NCBI GenBank assembly: GCA_023374025.1
Contig: SIJG01000018.1
Location: forward strand, 1,085,947 to 1,149,946
Source: Heterodera schachtii
Taxonomy: Eukaryota > Nematoda > Chromadorea > Rhabditida > Heteroderidae
Length of the DNA: 64,000 bases
Direction of reading: 5' to 3'
A model generated the notes under the pieces. It did not search any database. It saw only the letters and a list, made by a program, of their open reading frames with translations, and was not told the DNA's origin. Positions 35,958 through 47,379 of the stretch are shown in pieces; position 1 is the stretch's first letter, and every line of letters starts with the position of its first letter. Both the position numbers and the translations under genes were made by a program.

Positions 35958-37619
35958 ATGCGAGTTCAAAGTATCAAATCGTGCCTTGTCGCCTCCGCCT
36001 TTTTGTGCCTCGTCTCCGCTTTTCTCATTGGCTTCGCCTCTCTTTCCCCAGGTATTTTTTCGCTTTTTCCTTCTCCTCACTTTCCTTTTCCTCTATTTTT
36101 ATTCTTTTTAGGATGGCGTTCGATAAAAGGCCAAATTGGTCTTCTGCAGAACCGACCAATTCGATCGTTCAGTGTCAGCACCGGCTTATTCGGTTTTTTG
36201 TGTTCCGAAACTGAAAGGACGGCACAATCTGCCGATTTGTGCTCCGATTGGGCCAATGTCAGTTGCCCCTTCGCGTGCTGACGCGTTTTATAAATTCCGC
36301 CACCCATGCGCGTTTTATAAATCCGCCAAAATGGGTTTGCGCGTTTTATAAATCCGCCACCATGCGCACCCCTACCATGCGCGTTTTATAAATCCGCCAG
36401 CGCGTTTTATAAATCCGCCAACATAAATCAGCATACATTATATGTATAAAATTTATTATTTTATTATTAATAAACTATCTTAGTAGTAAAATAAAAAATA
36501 TTTAGTGTTCTGAAATTTTGTATTTGTGTATTTCCATACCTATTTAGGCAATTTTTAAAAATATTTTTAATATATAGTCCGTAACAAAATTACTAAATAT
36601 AAGGCAATGAGACAATAGAAAATTGCCTTGATGAAATTTCGGCATATTTTATAGCTTTTGGAAGATTAGAGAAATAGATTAACGTCTAAAAGCATTGAAA
36701 TGTTTTTGATCTATAATTTTGCTAGCGAAACGGATAAAGAAAGGATTTTTGAGAAATTTACGTGTTTATTATGTAGTTTTCTTTCAATTTTTGGCAAAAT
36801 TTTTTTGGTATTTTTGGAGGGTTTTTTGCAAATATTTGGTGGAATTTTTGGCAAATATATAGATATACATATTTGGAGTGCCCTAATTATCATTTTGTCG
36901 AATAATAATTAACTTTAGACGCATAATTATATTTTAACTTATAGTGGATTTTTAAAAGCATAGGCTGGCGGATTTATAAAATGCGCTGGCGGATTTATAA
37001 AACGCGCATGGCAATAAAATTAAAAAATGTGCATGTTGGCGGATTTATAAAATGCGCTGGCGGATTTATAAAACGCGCATGGGTGGCGGAATTTATAAAA
37101 CGCACTAGCACCGCCCCTTCGCCCCCCCCCCTTTATCCTTTATCCCCCCCCCCCCCCCTCAGAATGTCTCTCTCTTCGAACGGATTGTCTCCGTTCTGTG
37201 CGTTTTTGGTGCTCTCGTCGGACTGTTCGCCTTCCTCTGGTCGCTTGTCATTCTGTTTGATTTGTTCTCCGGTTGGGAGAATAAACCCCGGTGGGCTCTT
37301 CCGGCATTGGCATTTTCCACTTTTTCTTTGGCATCGGTCGCCGCTGTCATTTATTTGTTCAGAGGATGCAGCGAAAATGACAGTAATCATTTAAATCAAT
37401 TTGACCCAATTAATCGCTTTGGCCTGGTCAGACTTCGTCTCCCATTTGACCTCCTCCCCGTCTTCGCCTTCGTCGTCTCCCGTCGCAAAGTGTTCCCTCC
37501 ACTACAGCTTCTTCGTTTTGCTTGTCGGCTGCTTCATCTCCCTCCTCAGCTTCTTCTCTTCTCTGATGGTAATGCTTCTGAAGAAGAGATTGGTGCTCGG
37601 CACAAATTCGTACTACTGA
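35958..37619 (+). CDS. Claudin-like four-transmembrane protein
   Basis: Four-span protein of the claudin/PMP22 superfamily, 215 residues, expected at the plasma membrane or cell junctions. Exons: 35958-36051, 36112-36257, 37163-37382 and 37432-37619, all in phase. TM1 is CLVASAFLCLVSAFLIGFAS. The first extracellular loop follows the W-GLW-C-C pattern as W (36114-36116), GLFGFLC and a second Cys in DLCSDW. TM2 (IVSVLCVFGALVGLFAFLWS) and TM3 (WALPALAFSTFSLASVAAVI) are in exon 3; TM4 (YSFFVLLVGCFISLLSFFSS) is in exon 4, followed by a short basic tail ending NSYY. Intron 2 (36258-37162) has been enlarged by a foldback element, and its acceptor is preceded by poly-C. The family fit is good, but the function could be junctional or channel-regulatory. 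Confidence 0.85.
36275..37113. mobile_element. Foldback-type non-autonomous element B in claudin-like intron
   Basis: Terminal inverted repeats: GTGCTGACGCGTTTTATAAA at the left, GTGCTAGTGCGTTTTATAAA as the reverse complement at the right. Each arm consists of several copies of a unit around GCGCGTTTTATAAATCCGCC (left 36280-36425; right 36964-37108). The 9-bp direct repeat CCCCTTCGC flanks it (36266-36274 and 37114-37122). The AT-rich core encodes no recognisable transposase. Arm architecture and the near-shared GTGCTG/GTGCTA terminus resemble element A, although the repeat units differ. The 9-bp duplication fits a MULE-type transposase acting in trans. Confidence 0.87.
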
Positions 37620-39305
37620 GCGCGGCAGAATGAGTCCCAATCTGAGTCCTTCATTGAATTCATTGAAACCGCCGAATGCCTATCAAAAGAATTTATTTTT
37701 TATTTGTTTTGTTAATTTAAAATTAGACGAATTTCAAAAGAGTCATTTGCAGCAAATAGTCGAAATAATCTGCTGATGTTGAATTTAATGTTTTAGCAAG
37801 AGTTCGAAAAAACCTCATTCGTCGACCCAACCCGTGCTTTGCTGTTAATCCTTACAAATTGGTGCATTTGCCATTTCCTTTCCTAATCATCCTTGCCCTC
37901 CCCCCTCCCGCCGACTAAAGCTCCTTACGCTAATTGTCTCGTCAATTAGTTCCTTCCTGCTCTTTTTGTTGTGCATTTTCACCACTCTGCAGCTGGTCCC
38001 TTCATGCCAATGACGCAAATGTCTTTAACTTTGACCGGGATGGAAGACGGCACCCTGCTGCTCCCCCCCCCTTGCCCTCCCCCCCGTTGTCCCCTACCCC
38101 TGTGGTGATGCGACATGCGGCGCAGACATTTTGTGGCGCCCCCATAATTAATGCTCAAAATTAAATCTCGAACATCTTTTTGTTTTCCTTATGGTCATAA
38201 GTTATTCTTTTCAAAAGTAATAACGAACCTCTGAATGAATTCTTTTTTAAAAATATTTTTCAGCGGGGGCTTTAAAATTTTTTTTTAATTTTGCCGAGTT
38301 CGTAAATTTTTAAGGCTGGGCAGTGTCGGGATATTGTAAGGAAAAAGTTAACTGGATCTTAAAGCAAGTAAAGCGGCGATTGATATGAGGCGGATTTGCC
38401 TCAGAAAGCAATGGCCGAGTTGCCAAAGGACTGGATTTCCACCCCTGGCTTAACATTTTGCCTATTTGTTTATTAAACAGAGGAAATACATAAAATAAAA
38501 TAAAACTTTTTTGGTTTGGGGTCATTAATTCTGCGCCTCAAATGTCACGCCGCAAATGTCGGCCAATCCCCCCTGTCCCCCCTTGTCCCCCCCCCCCCCC
38601 CCCCCCCTCCGTCCCTCGTGCATCCTCTTGAGAATGACAATTCTTCGGTTAGCTCCGTTTTCGCGCCATTTAATTTGCAAAATGTTTTCCTATTGTATGA
38701 ATATTTGCAATATGTTGCCATTTTATCCTTTTTTTTTTGTTGTGTTTTGGCTCTAAACTCAAAATGCTTCTCGCTTTTTAGCATATTTGTTTTTCATTTT
38801 CCTGACTTTTATTCCGTCCGTCCCTTTCACCTCAAATTTCTTTGCTTTTTGATGGAATGAATTGGGAACATTTTGCAAATTGCTTTGGTTCCCACGCTTC
38901 CTCTCCCTCCCCCCCCCTTTGGTCCTTCCGTCTCCCCCCCCCCCCCCCCCCCCCCTCTTTGGTCATTAATCTCTTCCGTTGGTTTCTGTCGTATGGGGTT
39001 GGATCTTCGGTCAAATTGCCAATGTCTGTTGAATTAAATGGCAAATGAATAATCATTTCCGTTTCTTAATCCCATTTTAAAATTCCTTAAGAATGTTGGT
39101 GGTGGTGATTAATTCTTATTATCACCGGACATTCCGCCCCCACAAATTTGAGAAGCATAAGCGTAAAAAAGGGTGTCTCTTCATAATGGAACGCTTTCCT
39201 GCAATGGATTAAACAAATGCCAATAGAATAATTTGTGAAATGCGTTCGTGCCACCCCCTGAAAATTGCCAAGTGCGAAATGCCCCCCCCCCCCTCCCCCC
39301 GGAAC
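37620..39305. other. Intergenic DNA, no supported gene
   Basis: Poly-C runs at 38065-38085, 38588-38607, 38910-38918 and 38935-38954, otherwise AT-rich. Frames are short. A weak signal-peptide-like frame around 37934-38164 is not backed by splice sites or motifs. Confidence 0.5.
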
Positions 39306-39668
39306 GGGCCAACTGCGTCTGGCCAACTGCGTCTGAGACACTTTTATGAAGCCATAACTTATTTCTATGTTGGCCAAATCAAACGATCTTGGTATCATTC
39401 TGAAGCTCTTCATAAGCTCTATCAGCTAACCAAAATTCGAAGTGATTCGTACAGAAATAAAACAGTTAAAAATAGAAATATACAAAAATTCGGACTTTTT
39501 TGCAGTTTTCAAGTTTTGACTTTTTTGTGGGTTATTTAATCGCTTAGAAAATGCTTACAAATATCTTCTAAACATGTAGAGCTTCAGAATGATACTAAGA
39601 TTGTTTGATTTGGCCAACATAAAAAAAAGTTATGGCTTCATAAAGGTGTCTCAGACGCAGTTGACCCC
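39306..39668. mobile_element. Palindromic repeat element C, about 360 bp
   Basis: The left arm (39306-39420) and right arm (about 39571-39668) are inverted copies sharing CAACTGCGTCTGAGACAC, TTTATGAAGCCATAACTT, ATGTTGGCCAAATCAAAC and ATCATTCTGAAGCTCT. The left arm also has a short tandem duplication (GGCCAACTGCGTCT twice). It sits between poly-C tracts (39283-39300 and 39676-39702), so no target-site duplication can be read. It carries no coding sequence. Confidence 0.8.
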
Positions 39669-41990
39669 TACCGCCCTCCCCCCCCCCCCCCCCCCCCCCT
39701 CACTCTCTCTGCAGAAAATGTTTGGCCATTTGTCGCGTTTGTTCATTTGGCCAGCTGTCCTTTGTTTACGATGGAATTGCCTTTGCAAATTATTTTTGGA
39801 TTATGAAAAACGAATTTATTAAGCGAACAAATTGAACAAGAAAAGGAGAACATTTGCCCTCGGCTTCTTCTGTTCCTTTGGGTTTTGGCTGATTATTCGA
39901 TTTGCTATTCTTTCCAAGAGTCTGCGAAAATAAAAAATAATTTTCTTTTAAAATGAAAACGGAAATGACAATATACCTATGAAGCTATGTAGGTTTCGGT
40001 CCGCTGATCACAAATTCCTGAGTCTATTTCGACGAAGCCGAACCCGAATTCGAACAAAAAGTCGAAAATTTTCTATCATAATCAAAGTAAATAATGTTGA
40101 ATTACGTTTTCCGTACGGGAAAAACGGCGCAGAGCCGACGGGCGCTGCAGAGAATTTTTTTTTAATTTTAGGCTCGAATGGTTAAGTTGGCCAAAAAATA
40201 ACGAACTTTGAGGATTTTTGGCTATTTTTTCAAAAATTTTTAAAGAAAGGTGTCTGGTGGTACCGATAGGCGCCGCCAATTTATTTAAGTTTTCCTAAAA
40301 TGAAACCAACCGTTCATCATTCTTTTTGCTTCTCCTATGCTGCTAATTGGCTTTCCTTTCCTTTTCTTTATTATGATTATATCCCAATGACTTTTTGATT
40401 TTTGGTCTTTCATTTCGACTTTTTCGGTTCTATTTTGTGCCAAATTGTCAGAAGGAGTGCCGTCCCCCCCCCCCCCCCCCCCCCGGCATTCTCTTCCGTC
40501 ATCAATTTTTACTTGGCGTTGTCCTCTGCTTTTGTCTCCTCAATTTAATTAGCACTTCCATCTCATAAATTACTTACTTTTCTCTTCATAAATTGCAACT
40601 TATCATTACCAATTAATTTGATTCTTTTCTGTTTATTTGGTTTTCTTTTTTATTAAAAAATTGCCAAATGTTTTAATTTAAAAAATTATTTTATTTGTTT
40701 TGTTTATAGCAATGGCAAAAATAAGTTGAGAAAGACTGCCGAATTGATAAATTTTTATTTCAATAATGCCTGAAATAATTCAGTTTCCGAATAATTATTT
40801 TTAAAAAGTAAAATAAAATTAAATAATTTATATTATTTTCCCGTTTTGGTGCCAATTTCCCCCCCCCCCCCTCGTTTTCTCTCCCGCCTATGTTTTTTCT
40901 TACATTCATTTGGTATCCCATACAAATGAAGTGCATCCTCCGCCCACGAGAGAAGTCTCCAACCCGTCATTGAGAGAAATGAATTAGTCACAGTGCTGGT
41001 GAAGGGGGGGAGAGGGGGAGGGGAAGGATAACCGATGGAATTGGCACCCCCGGCGGCACCCCCCCCCCCCCTCCTCCGGCACCCCCCCCCCCCCCCCCCC
41101 GGCCCCCCCCCCCCCCCCTCCGGCCCCCCCCCCCCCCCTCCTCCGGCACCCCCCCCCCCCCCTCCTCCGGCACACGTCCCCCCTCGTACCACTGCCCGTG
41201 TCCCCCCTCCTTTTCCCGTTTTTCTCCCCCTATCTTTCTACCCTACCCTCCCATCTCTCATTTAGCTCTCTTTAATCCCATTTAGTCCTTCCCCCCCCCC
41301 CTCTCATGTCCCCCCATTTCCTCCGTACCCCTTCCTCTCCCGCTTTATCCTCCCCCAATTCCTCCGTACCATTCCTTCTCCCCCTTCGTCCCCCTCCCCA
41401 CCCTATTTCGTCCCTTATTCCCCTCCCTCCCTCTTTTCTTTTTCACCCTTTTTATTTTTATACATCTCATAACAATAGGCTTCACCAATTGCAAACCCCT
41501 TTTTGTTTTCTTTTTTGCAATTTCTTTGCAAGGCTTTTCGTGGGTTCCCTCGTCAAAGACAATCTTTCCATTCCAATTCCAATTCCATGCTGTGTTTTTG
41601 TGGTTTTACCTTTCCCCGTCCGAATTGACTTCGCCCCTTTCATTACGCTCCAATTTTGTCTTTTCCGTCACTTTTTTGCTGCTCTAAACATTCATACAAA
41701 TTATAAATATGCCAGCATTGGCACGATGCTTCTTCTTAGTCGGCTTTTCGCGTTGACATTCGATCCGTTTTCCGTCCCCCCCCCCTCTCATTTGTATTTG
41801 TCGGTCCCAAAATTATGAAAAGGCTTTTTTTTGCTCATTCCGCCGAAAGCAACAATTGACTTACACAGTGTTTGCTTTCATTGCTTAAGTTTAAAGATTA
41901 ATAATCGAAACTGCAGCAGTGACTCTTCCCTCCCCCTCCCATTTCATTTTGCTTTATCTTTCCATTGGATTTGTTGTCCTTCCCTTGGCT
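39669..41990. other. Low-complexity and AT-rich intergenic DNA
   Basis: Poly-C runs at 39678-39700, 40467-40484 and 40860-40872, and a dense C-run block with CTCCTCCGGCA spacers at 41046-41170. The glycine- and proline-rich frames over that block (minus 40984-41192, plus 41035-41265) are artefacts. No coding exon is seen. Confidence 0.5.
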
Positions 41991-43932
41991 ATGCCTTTGC
42001 CCATCCGTCGCTTTGTTCTGCCTCTCATTTTGGCACTGCTCACAATCTGTGCCGTGTCCGCACACACGCAAAATGACTCATCTGTTAAAGTGTTGGCCAC
42101 CAAATTCGACGAGCGATTAACAGAAGCCGAATGGCGTTGTGAGGAGGAGGACCACGACCCGCCAACACTGGACGAACTGTCGCGGATCATCTATTCCATG
42201 CTGATGCCTTTCGTGTGTCTTCTTGGTTGGTCGGAATGAGTTGCAGAAGTGCCAAAATGTGAATCAGCCGCTTTTCCTTCGCTTTTCCAAGGCTCCGTCG
42301 GTGCGCTTATTTGCGTGTTCATTTTCACACGTCGCCAAATGCGCTGTTCCCTCTCCATTTACTTGGCTGCTTTGAGTAGCTTCGACTTTGTGCTGCTCAT
42401 TTGTGCCGTGATTATTTACCCGAGTATGAATCTGTGCCTTCAGAAAGTGAGTGGGGGCGGAAAAGCCAAAAGCCAACCCTCGCGCTTTTCCCTCATTAAG
42501 GGCAACCGGGGCTTGGTCTGCCACTTCTTCTGGCGCACTTCCTTGGCCACCTATCCGATCTCTCTGATGGCCCAAACTTCGAGGTCTGTCCCGTGCCAAT
42601 GTCTGTAAATCAACCCGAAAAGCATTTAGCGTTTGGACTGTTGTGGCCATAACCATCGACCGTTATTTGGCTGTTAAGTATCCGCTTCACATGCGAGCAT
42701 GGTATGAAGATTTGCTTAGCCTCGCCAATGGTCGCCCCCTTTCTCAGGTGCACCGCCCATCGTGCGCGAACTGTCGTCTTTTCGATCACCGCAGTGGCCG
42801 TCCTCTTCAAAATGCCGTCCTTTTTTGAAGTACGGCAAAAAGTGCCATTCGCACTCACTGATTGATTGGCTAAGGTCGCACTGAACGAATGTGGCCGACT
42901 GACGAAGACGGAACTGCGCCAGGACCACCTCTACTTCATCATTTATTACACTTATGGTAAAGCGCATTCAGTGGTTAATTTGCAACAATCTTTTGAGTTT
43001 CTCCTCATCTAATTTGAATCCATTAATTAATTTAATTACAATTAATTACCCCCCCCCCCTCCCATTTTAGGCTATTTGCTGCTTATGTTGGCCGCTCCCT
43101 TTCTGTTTATAATTGTGCTAAATGCTCAAATTCTGTCCATCATTCGAAAGGCCAATGCGCAACGTTGTCAAATGCGCGTGATCAGAAGGAGGTGATCAAA
43201 GGATGACTGACTTTTCATTTTCCATCCAAATTTGCAAGAAAAAATCCGTTCGAATTTCGTTCCATGACTTTGGCATTTAAAGAACAACGCGAGAAAGCCG
43301 TGGAAGCGGCACAACGACAAGCGGCGGAGGCGGACGGAACGGTTTCGCGGGCGGAGCCATTCAGCCGAAGCAGGCGCCGCTGAAAGGCAGCACAGCGCAG
43401 CAGCAGAAAAGGTCAACTCAGCCGCCGATCATCAGAAGGAACGAGCGCAAATCGGCAACAACAGATGAAAAAGCGAATGCCAAAGGCACTGAAAACGGAA
43501 ATGCCATGGCAATGCGCAGCTTCTCCCTCCGCCAGCACGAGACGGGCTCTTCCCTCTCGAATGCGTTGGACTCGCGCTGCACCAAAATGGCGGTGGTTAC
43601 AATCGCCGCTTTCGTGGCATTCAATTGGTTGGCCGGTGAGCAGTAAAAAGGTCCAACATGAAGTATTACTGTCCTTAATGAAGGCATTAACCACGTAATC
43701 GAAGCATTCGACTTGGTAAGGGACGACGGACGGAATATGCGAATTCCAATTGGCAACTTTTTGGTGTGTTTGAACAGGTGAATTTGACATGACCATTTAA
43801 GTAGAGCAATATGTCAACAGTTCCCTTTCAGTGCAACAAATATTCTCATTTATTCGCTTTTTGGCCGTCGTTTTCGGCAACAATTCTTCCGAATGTTTTG
43901 CCGTTGTTCGCCTCCAAAATACGACCAAATGA
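41991..43932 (+). CDS. Rhodopsin-class GPCR, neuropeptide-receptor-like
   Basis: Seven-span receptor of about 455 residues, probably coupled to a peptide or amine ligand. Exons in phase: 41991-42225, 42292-42446, 42501-42583, 42630-42701, 42748-42829, 42875-42956, 43071-43191, 43239-43299, 43365-43635, 43684-43777 and 43821-43932. The N-terminus has a signal peptide (LPLILALLTICAVSA) and an acidic ectodomain. TM3 ends in VVAITIDRYLAVKYPLHMR, giving the DRY motif. TM4 is VVFSITAVAVLF, TM5 is LLLMLAAPFLFIIVLNA, and the third loop is long, basic and Gln/Ser-rich. TM6 is MAVVTIAAFVAFNWLAG and TM7 contains GNFLVCLNSS, where NPxxY would normally follow; the motif is degenerate. It looks closest to nematode FMRFamide-type receptors, but this is resemblance only. 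The split of the third-loop exons at 43300-43364 is one of several options. Confidence 0.8.
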
Positions 43933-45220
43933 ATCGGACGAAACATTTGCCCTCAGAACAAATCTGACCATTTTACTTTCTTCTTTTGCTTTCCTTTCAT
44001 TTGTCGTCATAAATAGGGCCGCGACTTTTAGTGACGAAAAATCCCAAAATAGTTAACTAAAATAGTGAGTAAAAATGCCAAAATAGTGACAAAATAGTGG
44101 TAAAAAGTCCGAAATAGTGACAAATAGTGACCTAATTTTCAGCCAAAAATTAAGCAAAAATAATTTTTATTCACTGGTTGCAGTTGCAAATGAGCTACAT
44201 TTCTTTTGAACTATTTTAATAACAAATAAGAACATTTTTAAATCAAAATTTGTCAAGAAAAAAAAAATTGGGGGAAGAATTTTTAAGAAAATTTTCCAAT
44301 TCTTAGTGGTATTTTTGAAAAAAAGAATTTAGGTCGATTCTTAGGGGTGTATTTTTCGTTTTTATTGCATTTTTGTTAATAAATTTTCCAAAAATTGTCA
44401 AAATAGTGAAAAAATAGTGACAAAATGCCAAAATAGTGACTTTTCACTATTTAGTGACGAAGCGCCAAAATAGTGATTTCTAGTGACAGATAATGACATC
44501 AGAATCGAAAAATTTTAATGCAGAAATGCGTTTTTTGAGCTCCTTTCTTCAAATCAATTGAGCAAAAAAAATAGTTTTTCACTAAAAATCGCGGCCCTAG
44601 TCATAAATTATCAAATGAGCTCCTAATTGAGCGCGGGTCGTTGCTGCAAATGGCACTAATTAGCCCAATTAACTTAATTTGTCTTTTTCCTTTGTTTTAC
44701 ATTTTCTCTCTTTTTATTTTTACTTTTTCCAATTATGACGAATCTTTCAACAATTCCCTTCTTCTTCTTCTGCTGAATGAATGAATAAGTTTGTTCTTCC
44801 TTTTCTTTTCTTTCACTTTTAATTAAATTTTCCTTTTCGGACCTTTGCATAAAATTTGGGACATCAGAAAAGGGCAAAAGAACTAATTGGAATTACCTAT
44901 TATTATTTGTGTAGTTCGGGTGGGTAAAGGATTGATGGAAGTGGCAAAAATAGACAAAAATAATTTAATTTGGCCAATAGGGAGCGGCGGGCATTCATTG
45001 GCAAGGCAAAGGAAATTAAATGGAAAATTAAAATAATAAAACGAAAAATTATTTAAATGAAAAACAATTAAAATGCATTTGAAAACATTTTATTATGAAG
45101 CACACAAAGAATAAAATGGGCTGATTAAAATGCCATAAAACAGCGAAGAAAAGGCATTCATTGGCCGTTTAAAAGGGCGGCGAAAAGGGAAAAATCAAAC
45201 GGAGGAAAAAAAAAGTGAAA
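43933..45220. other. AT-rich intergenic DNA with a transposon remnant
   Basis: Apart from element D (44014-44599), this stretch is AT-rich with short frames. No gene is supported. The end of it (about 45160-45220) leads into the protease start. Confidence 0.5.
44014..44599. mobile_element. hAT-like non-autonomous element D, 586 bp
   Basis: Inverted ends TAGGGCCGCGACTTTTAGTG (left) and TAGGGCCGCGATTTTTAGTG (right, reverse complement). The 8-bp direct repeat GTCATAAA flanks it (44006-44013 and 44600-44607). Eight-base duplications with TAGGG-type ends are usual for hAT elements. Many imperfect copies of AAAATAGTGAC lie inside each arm. No transposase frame. Confidence 0.85.
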
Positions 45221-46899
45221 ATGAATTTAAAAGCATTTCCAATTCATTGTCTTGTGATATTTCTGCTGACATTCGTCGGCAAAATCAAATCGCAGCTGAA
45301 AAGAATAAGCGCAGAAGAGAACGAACGGATCCAAAAGTTTTGCCGAAATCCCGACTTTACAAACGGAGGTAAAAACAGACAAGAACGAAGGAGGATTTGG
45401 GGGATTAATATTAATTAAGGATCAATTAAATGCCAAAATAAATTGAAATATTTTGCTACTATAAGGGCAATGATTCGCCGATTCTGCGCATTTTAGTGAA
45501 AATCCGTGGGATGGTCATCGGCGGAGGAAGGCCGCTTCAGCCCGGTGAATACCCTTGGGTAAGACGGACAAAGCAAAAGCTGCAAAAAAGCTTCACTTCC
45601 TTCAAGGCGGTTGCTCTCTCAATGAGTTCCGCCCTCGGCACACAAACGTTTTGCGGAGGCACTTTAATTTCACAACGGCACGTTTTGACTGCACGGCATT
45701 GCATGGAAGCAATTCGAGAAGTGGAGAAACAATACCACATAAATTGGTGGCTCGAAGTAAAAATGCCCAAACTGAGAAGCATCCCTCCCCCAGTCCCGCG
45801 ATTCCGTTTGGCTTTTCCTCAGGTGGGCGGTGTTTGTGCGCAGGTGGACTTGGCCGACGGATGCCGCAAAAAGGACATGTTCGACGTGCCGTGTGAGTTT
45901 TACACCGATCAGAACGCAAAAAGCATGCTTCACAGATTCCCGAGCGATTTATCCTAAGGCATCAATGGCAATTGAAAAGCGGGGGAAAAGGGGAAAACCG
46001 CGAAGTAGGGAAATTGCACGTCGGGAGACGGACTTCGCCATTGTGGAGTTGGCGGAGGATCTGAACGTTGTGCCATTGAAAGCAGAGCAGAAACGGCAAA
46101 TGGGCAATAAGAACAACGCCAAAGTGCAAATTGCATGTTTACCGCATTTTGAAAAGCTATCGGAGAGAATGAATGTTTACGGGTGGGGGAACACGGAGAG
46201 GAACATGGACAGAACCAATTCACAAGACGAGGAAGGTGAGCAAAAGCATTGGAAAGCTGAGAAGCCGGCAAAATGACAAAAAAAAAAAAGAAAGAAAATT
46301 GGAAATTGGCAAAACGATAATTCTTTTCCTTTAATGGGACTAAATATCAGAAAGAAAAATGGACGAATCGAACCCATCGGCACATTTGCTGGAGATCAAA
46401 ATGGCACTGCTGGGAAAAAGGGAAATTGAAGCAGACGCGGAAAGAAAGAAAAGTGCGAAAAAACGGGGGCATCGCAATAATTGACGAAAGTTCAGAGTGC
46501 GACTCGGACAAACTGATCTGTTTGCAATCACCCGAATTGGTGCACACGAAAGACGGAGCGAAGGCATGGCGAAAAATAAACAAATGGGAAAAGGGGAGAG
46601 GGCACTCAAAAAAGGGCGAAAACCAAAACTCGGGATTAAATTCCATCCCGAAACATTTTGTCTTATTAGGAAAGCACTTTTAGGGCGATAGCGGCACCGG
46701 CATTGTGGGAACGCGAAAAGCCGATGGGTTGGCTTACGTCGAGGCGATAACAATCGCAGGTTCACCCGAATGGACAACAAACCCCCGGGGGATTGACTTT
46801 TTGACTTTGTCACCCTAAGGCATCCCAAATCAATTGATCAACATTGGCCTGACGACGAGTTCAATCGCCCGCGAGATTTGCTTCTACACGGGAGTGTGA
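45221..46899 (+). CDS. Secreted trypsin-like serine protease (S1 family)
   Basis: Secreted endopeptidase, 363 residues. Exons in phase: 45221-45368, 45497-45558, 45607-45885, 45959-46235, 46351-46452, 46496-46563, 46684-46759 and 46820-46899. Residues 1-25 form a signal peptide. The activation site is GMVIGGGRPLQPGEYPW. The catalytic triad is present as His in VLTARHC, Asp in ETDFAIVEL and Ser in GDSGTGIV. Asp lies six residues before the Ser (DGAKGDS), so trypsin-like specificity after Lys/Arg is expected. Oddities: TARHC replaces TAAHC, Ala replaces the Cys normally just before KGDSG, GDSGTG replaces GDSGGP, and the Asp-side region has basic and glutamine-rich insertions. The 120-nt intron at 46564-46683 is GC-AG. 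The target is unknown. Confidence 0.87.
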
Positions 46900-47379
46900 G
46901 AAAGGGAGGGATTTGCAAAGGAAGCGGATTCCCTTCAGATGCGTTGAACGATTTTGGATCGAAAATGGGAAAAGCTTCGAAATTTTGACGAACGATGGGA
47001 ACGAACCGATGGTGATGATGGACGAGCAGATAAAAGCAAAACGGAAAAGAAACGGAGCAAACGGAACGAAATGAGACGAAAAGCATACGGAAAGAGAGGC
47101 GCAACGGAGAAATAACGGACGGAAAATGGAAAAACGAAACGGAAAAAATGGAAAATAAACATTTGAGCAAAAGAAAAAAGGCAATGAAAAACAAACAAAC
47201 AAAAATGAGCAAAAAACGAGTGCAATGATTTTGTGCATCTGCGACCACTGCCCACCCTCTGCGTCTTTCCGCTTCTCCTCGCTTTTCCTCATCCATTCGC
47301 TTCCACCTGCTCTTCCGTCTCTTCCGGCTCTTCCCAATCTTTCCGCTTCCCCTCACTGTTCCTCATCCCGCTTCCCTCG
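46900..47379. other. Region between convergent protease and dys-1
   Basis: Purine-rich on the plus strand (GAAACGGA-like repeats at 47030-47160). Long frames on the minus strand are Phe/Ser-rich and unsupported. It probably holds both 3' UTRs. Confidence 0.5.

Noticed and set aside
40833..41265. Glycine-rich (minus) or proline-rich (plus) protein
   Set aside because: Simple C-run block with CTCCTCCGGCA spacers and no flanking exon structure.
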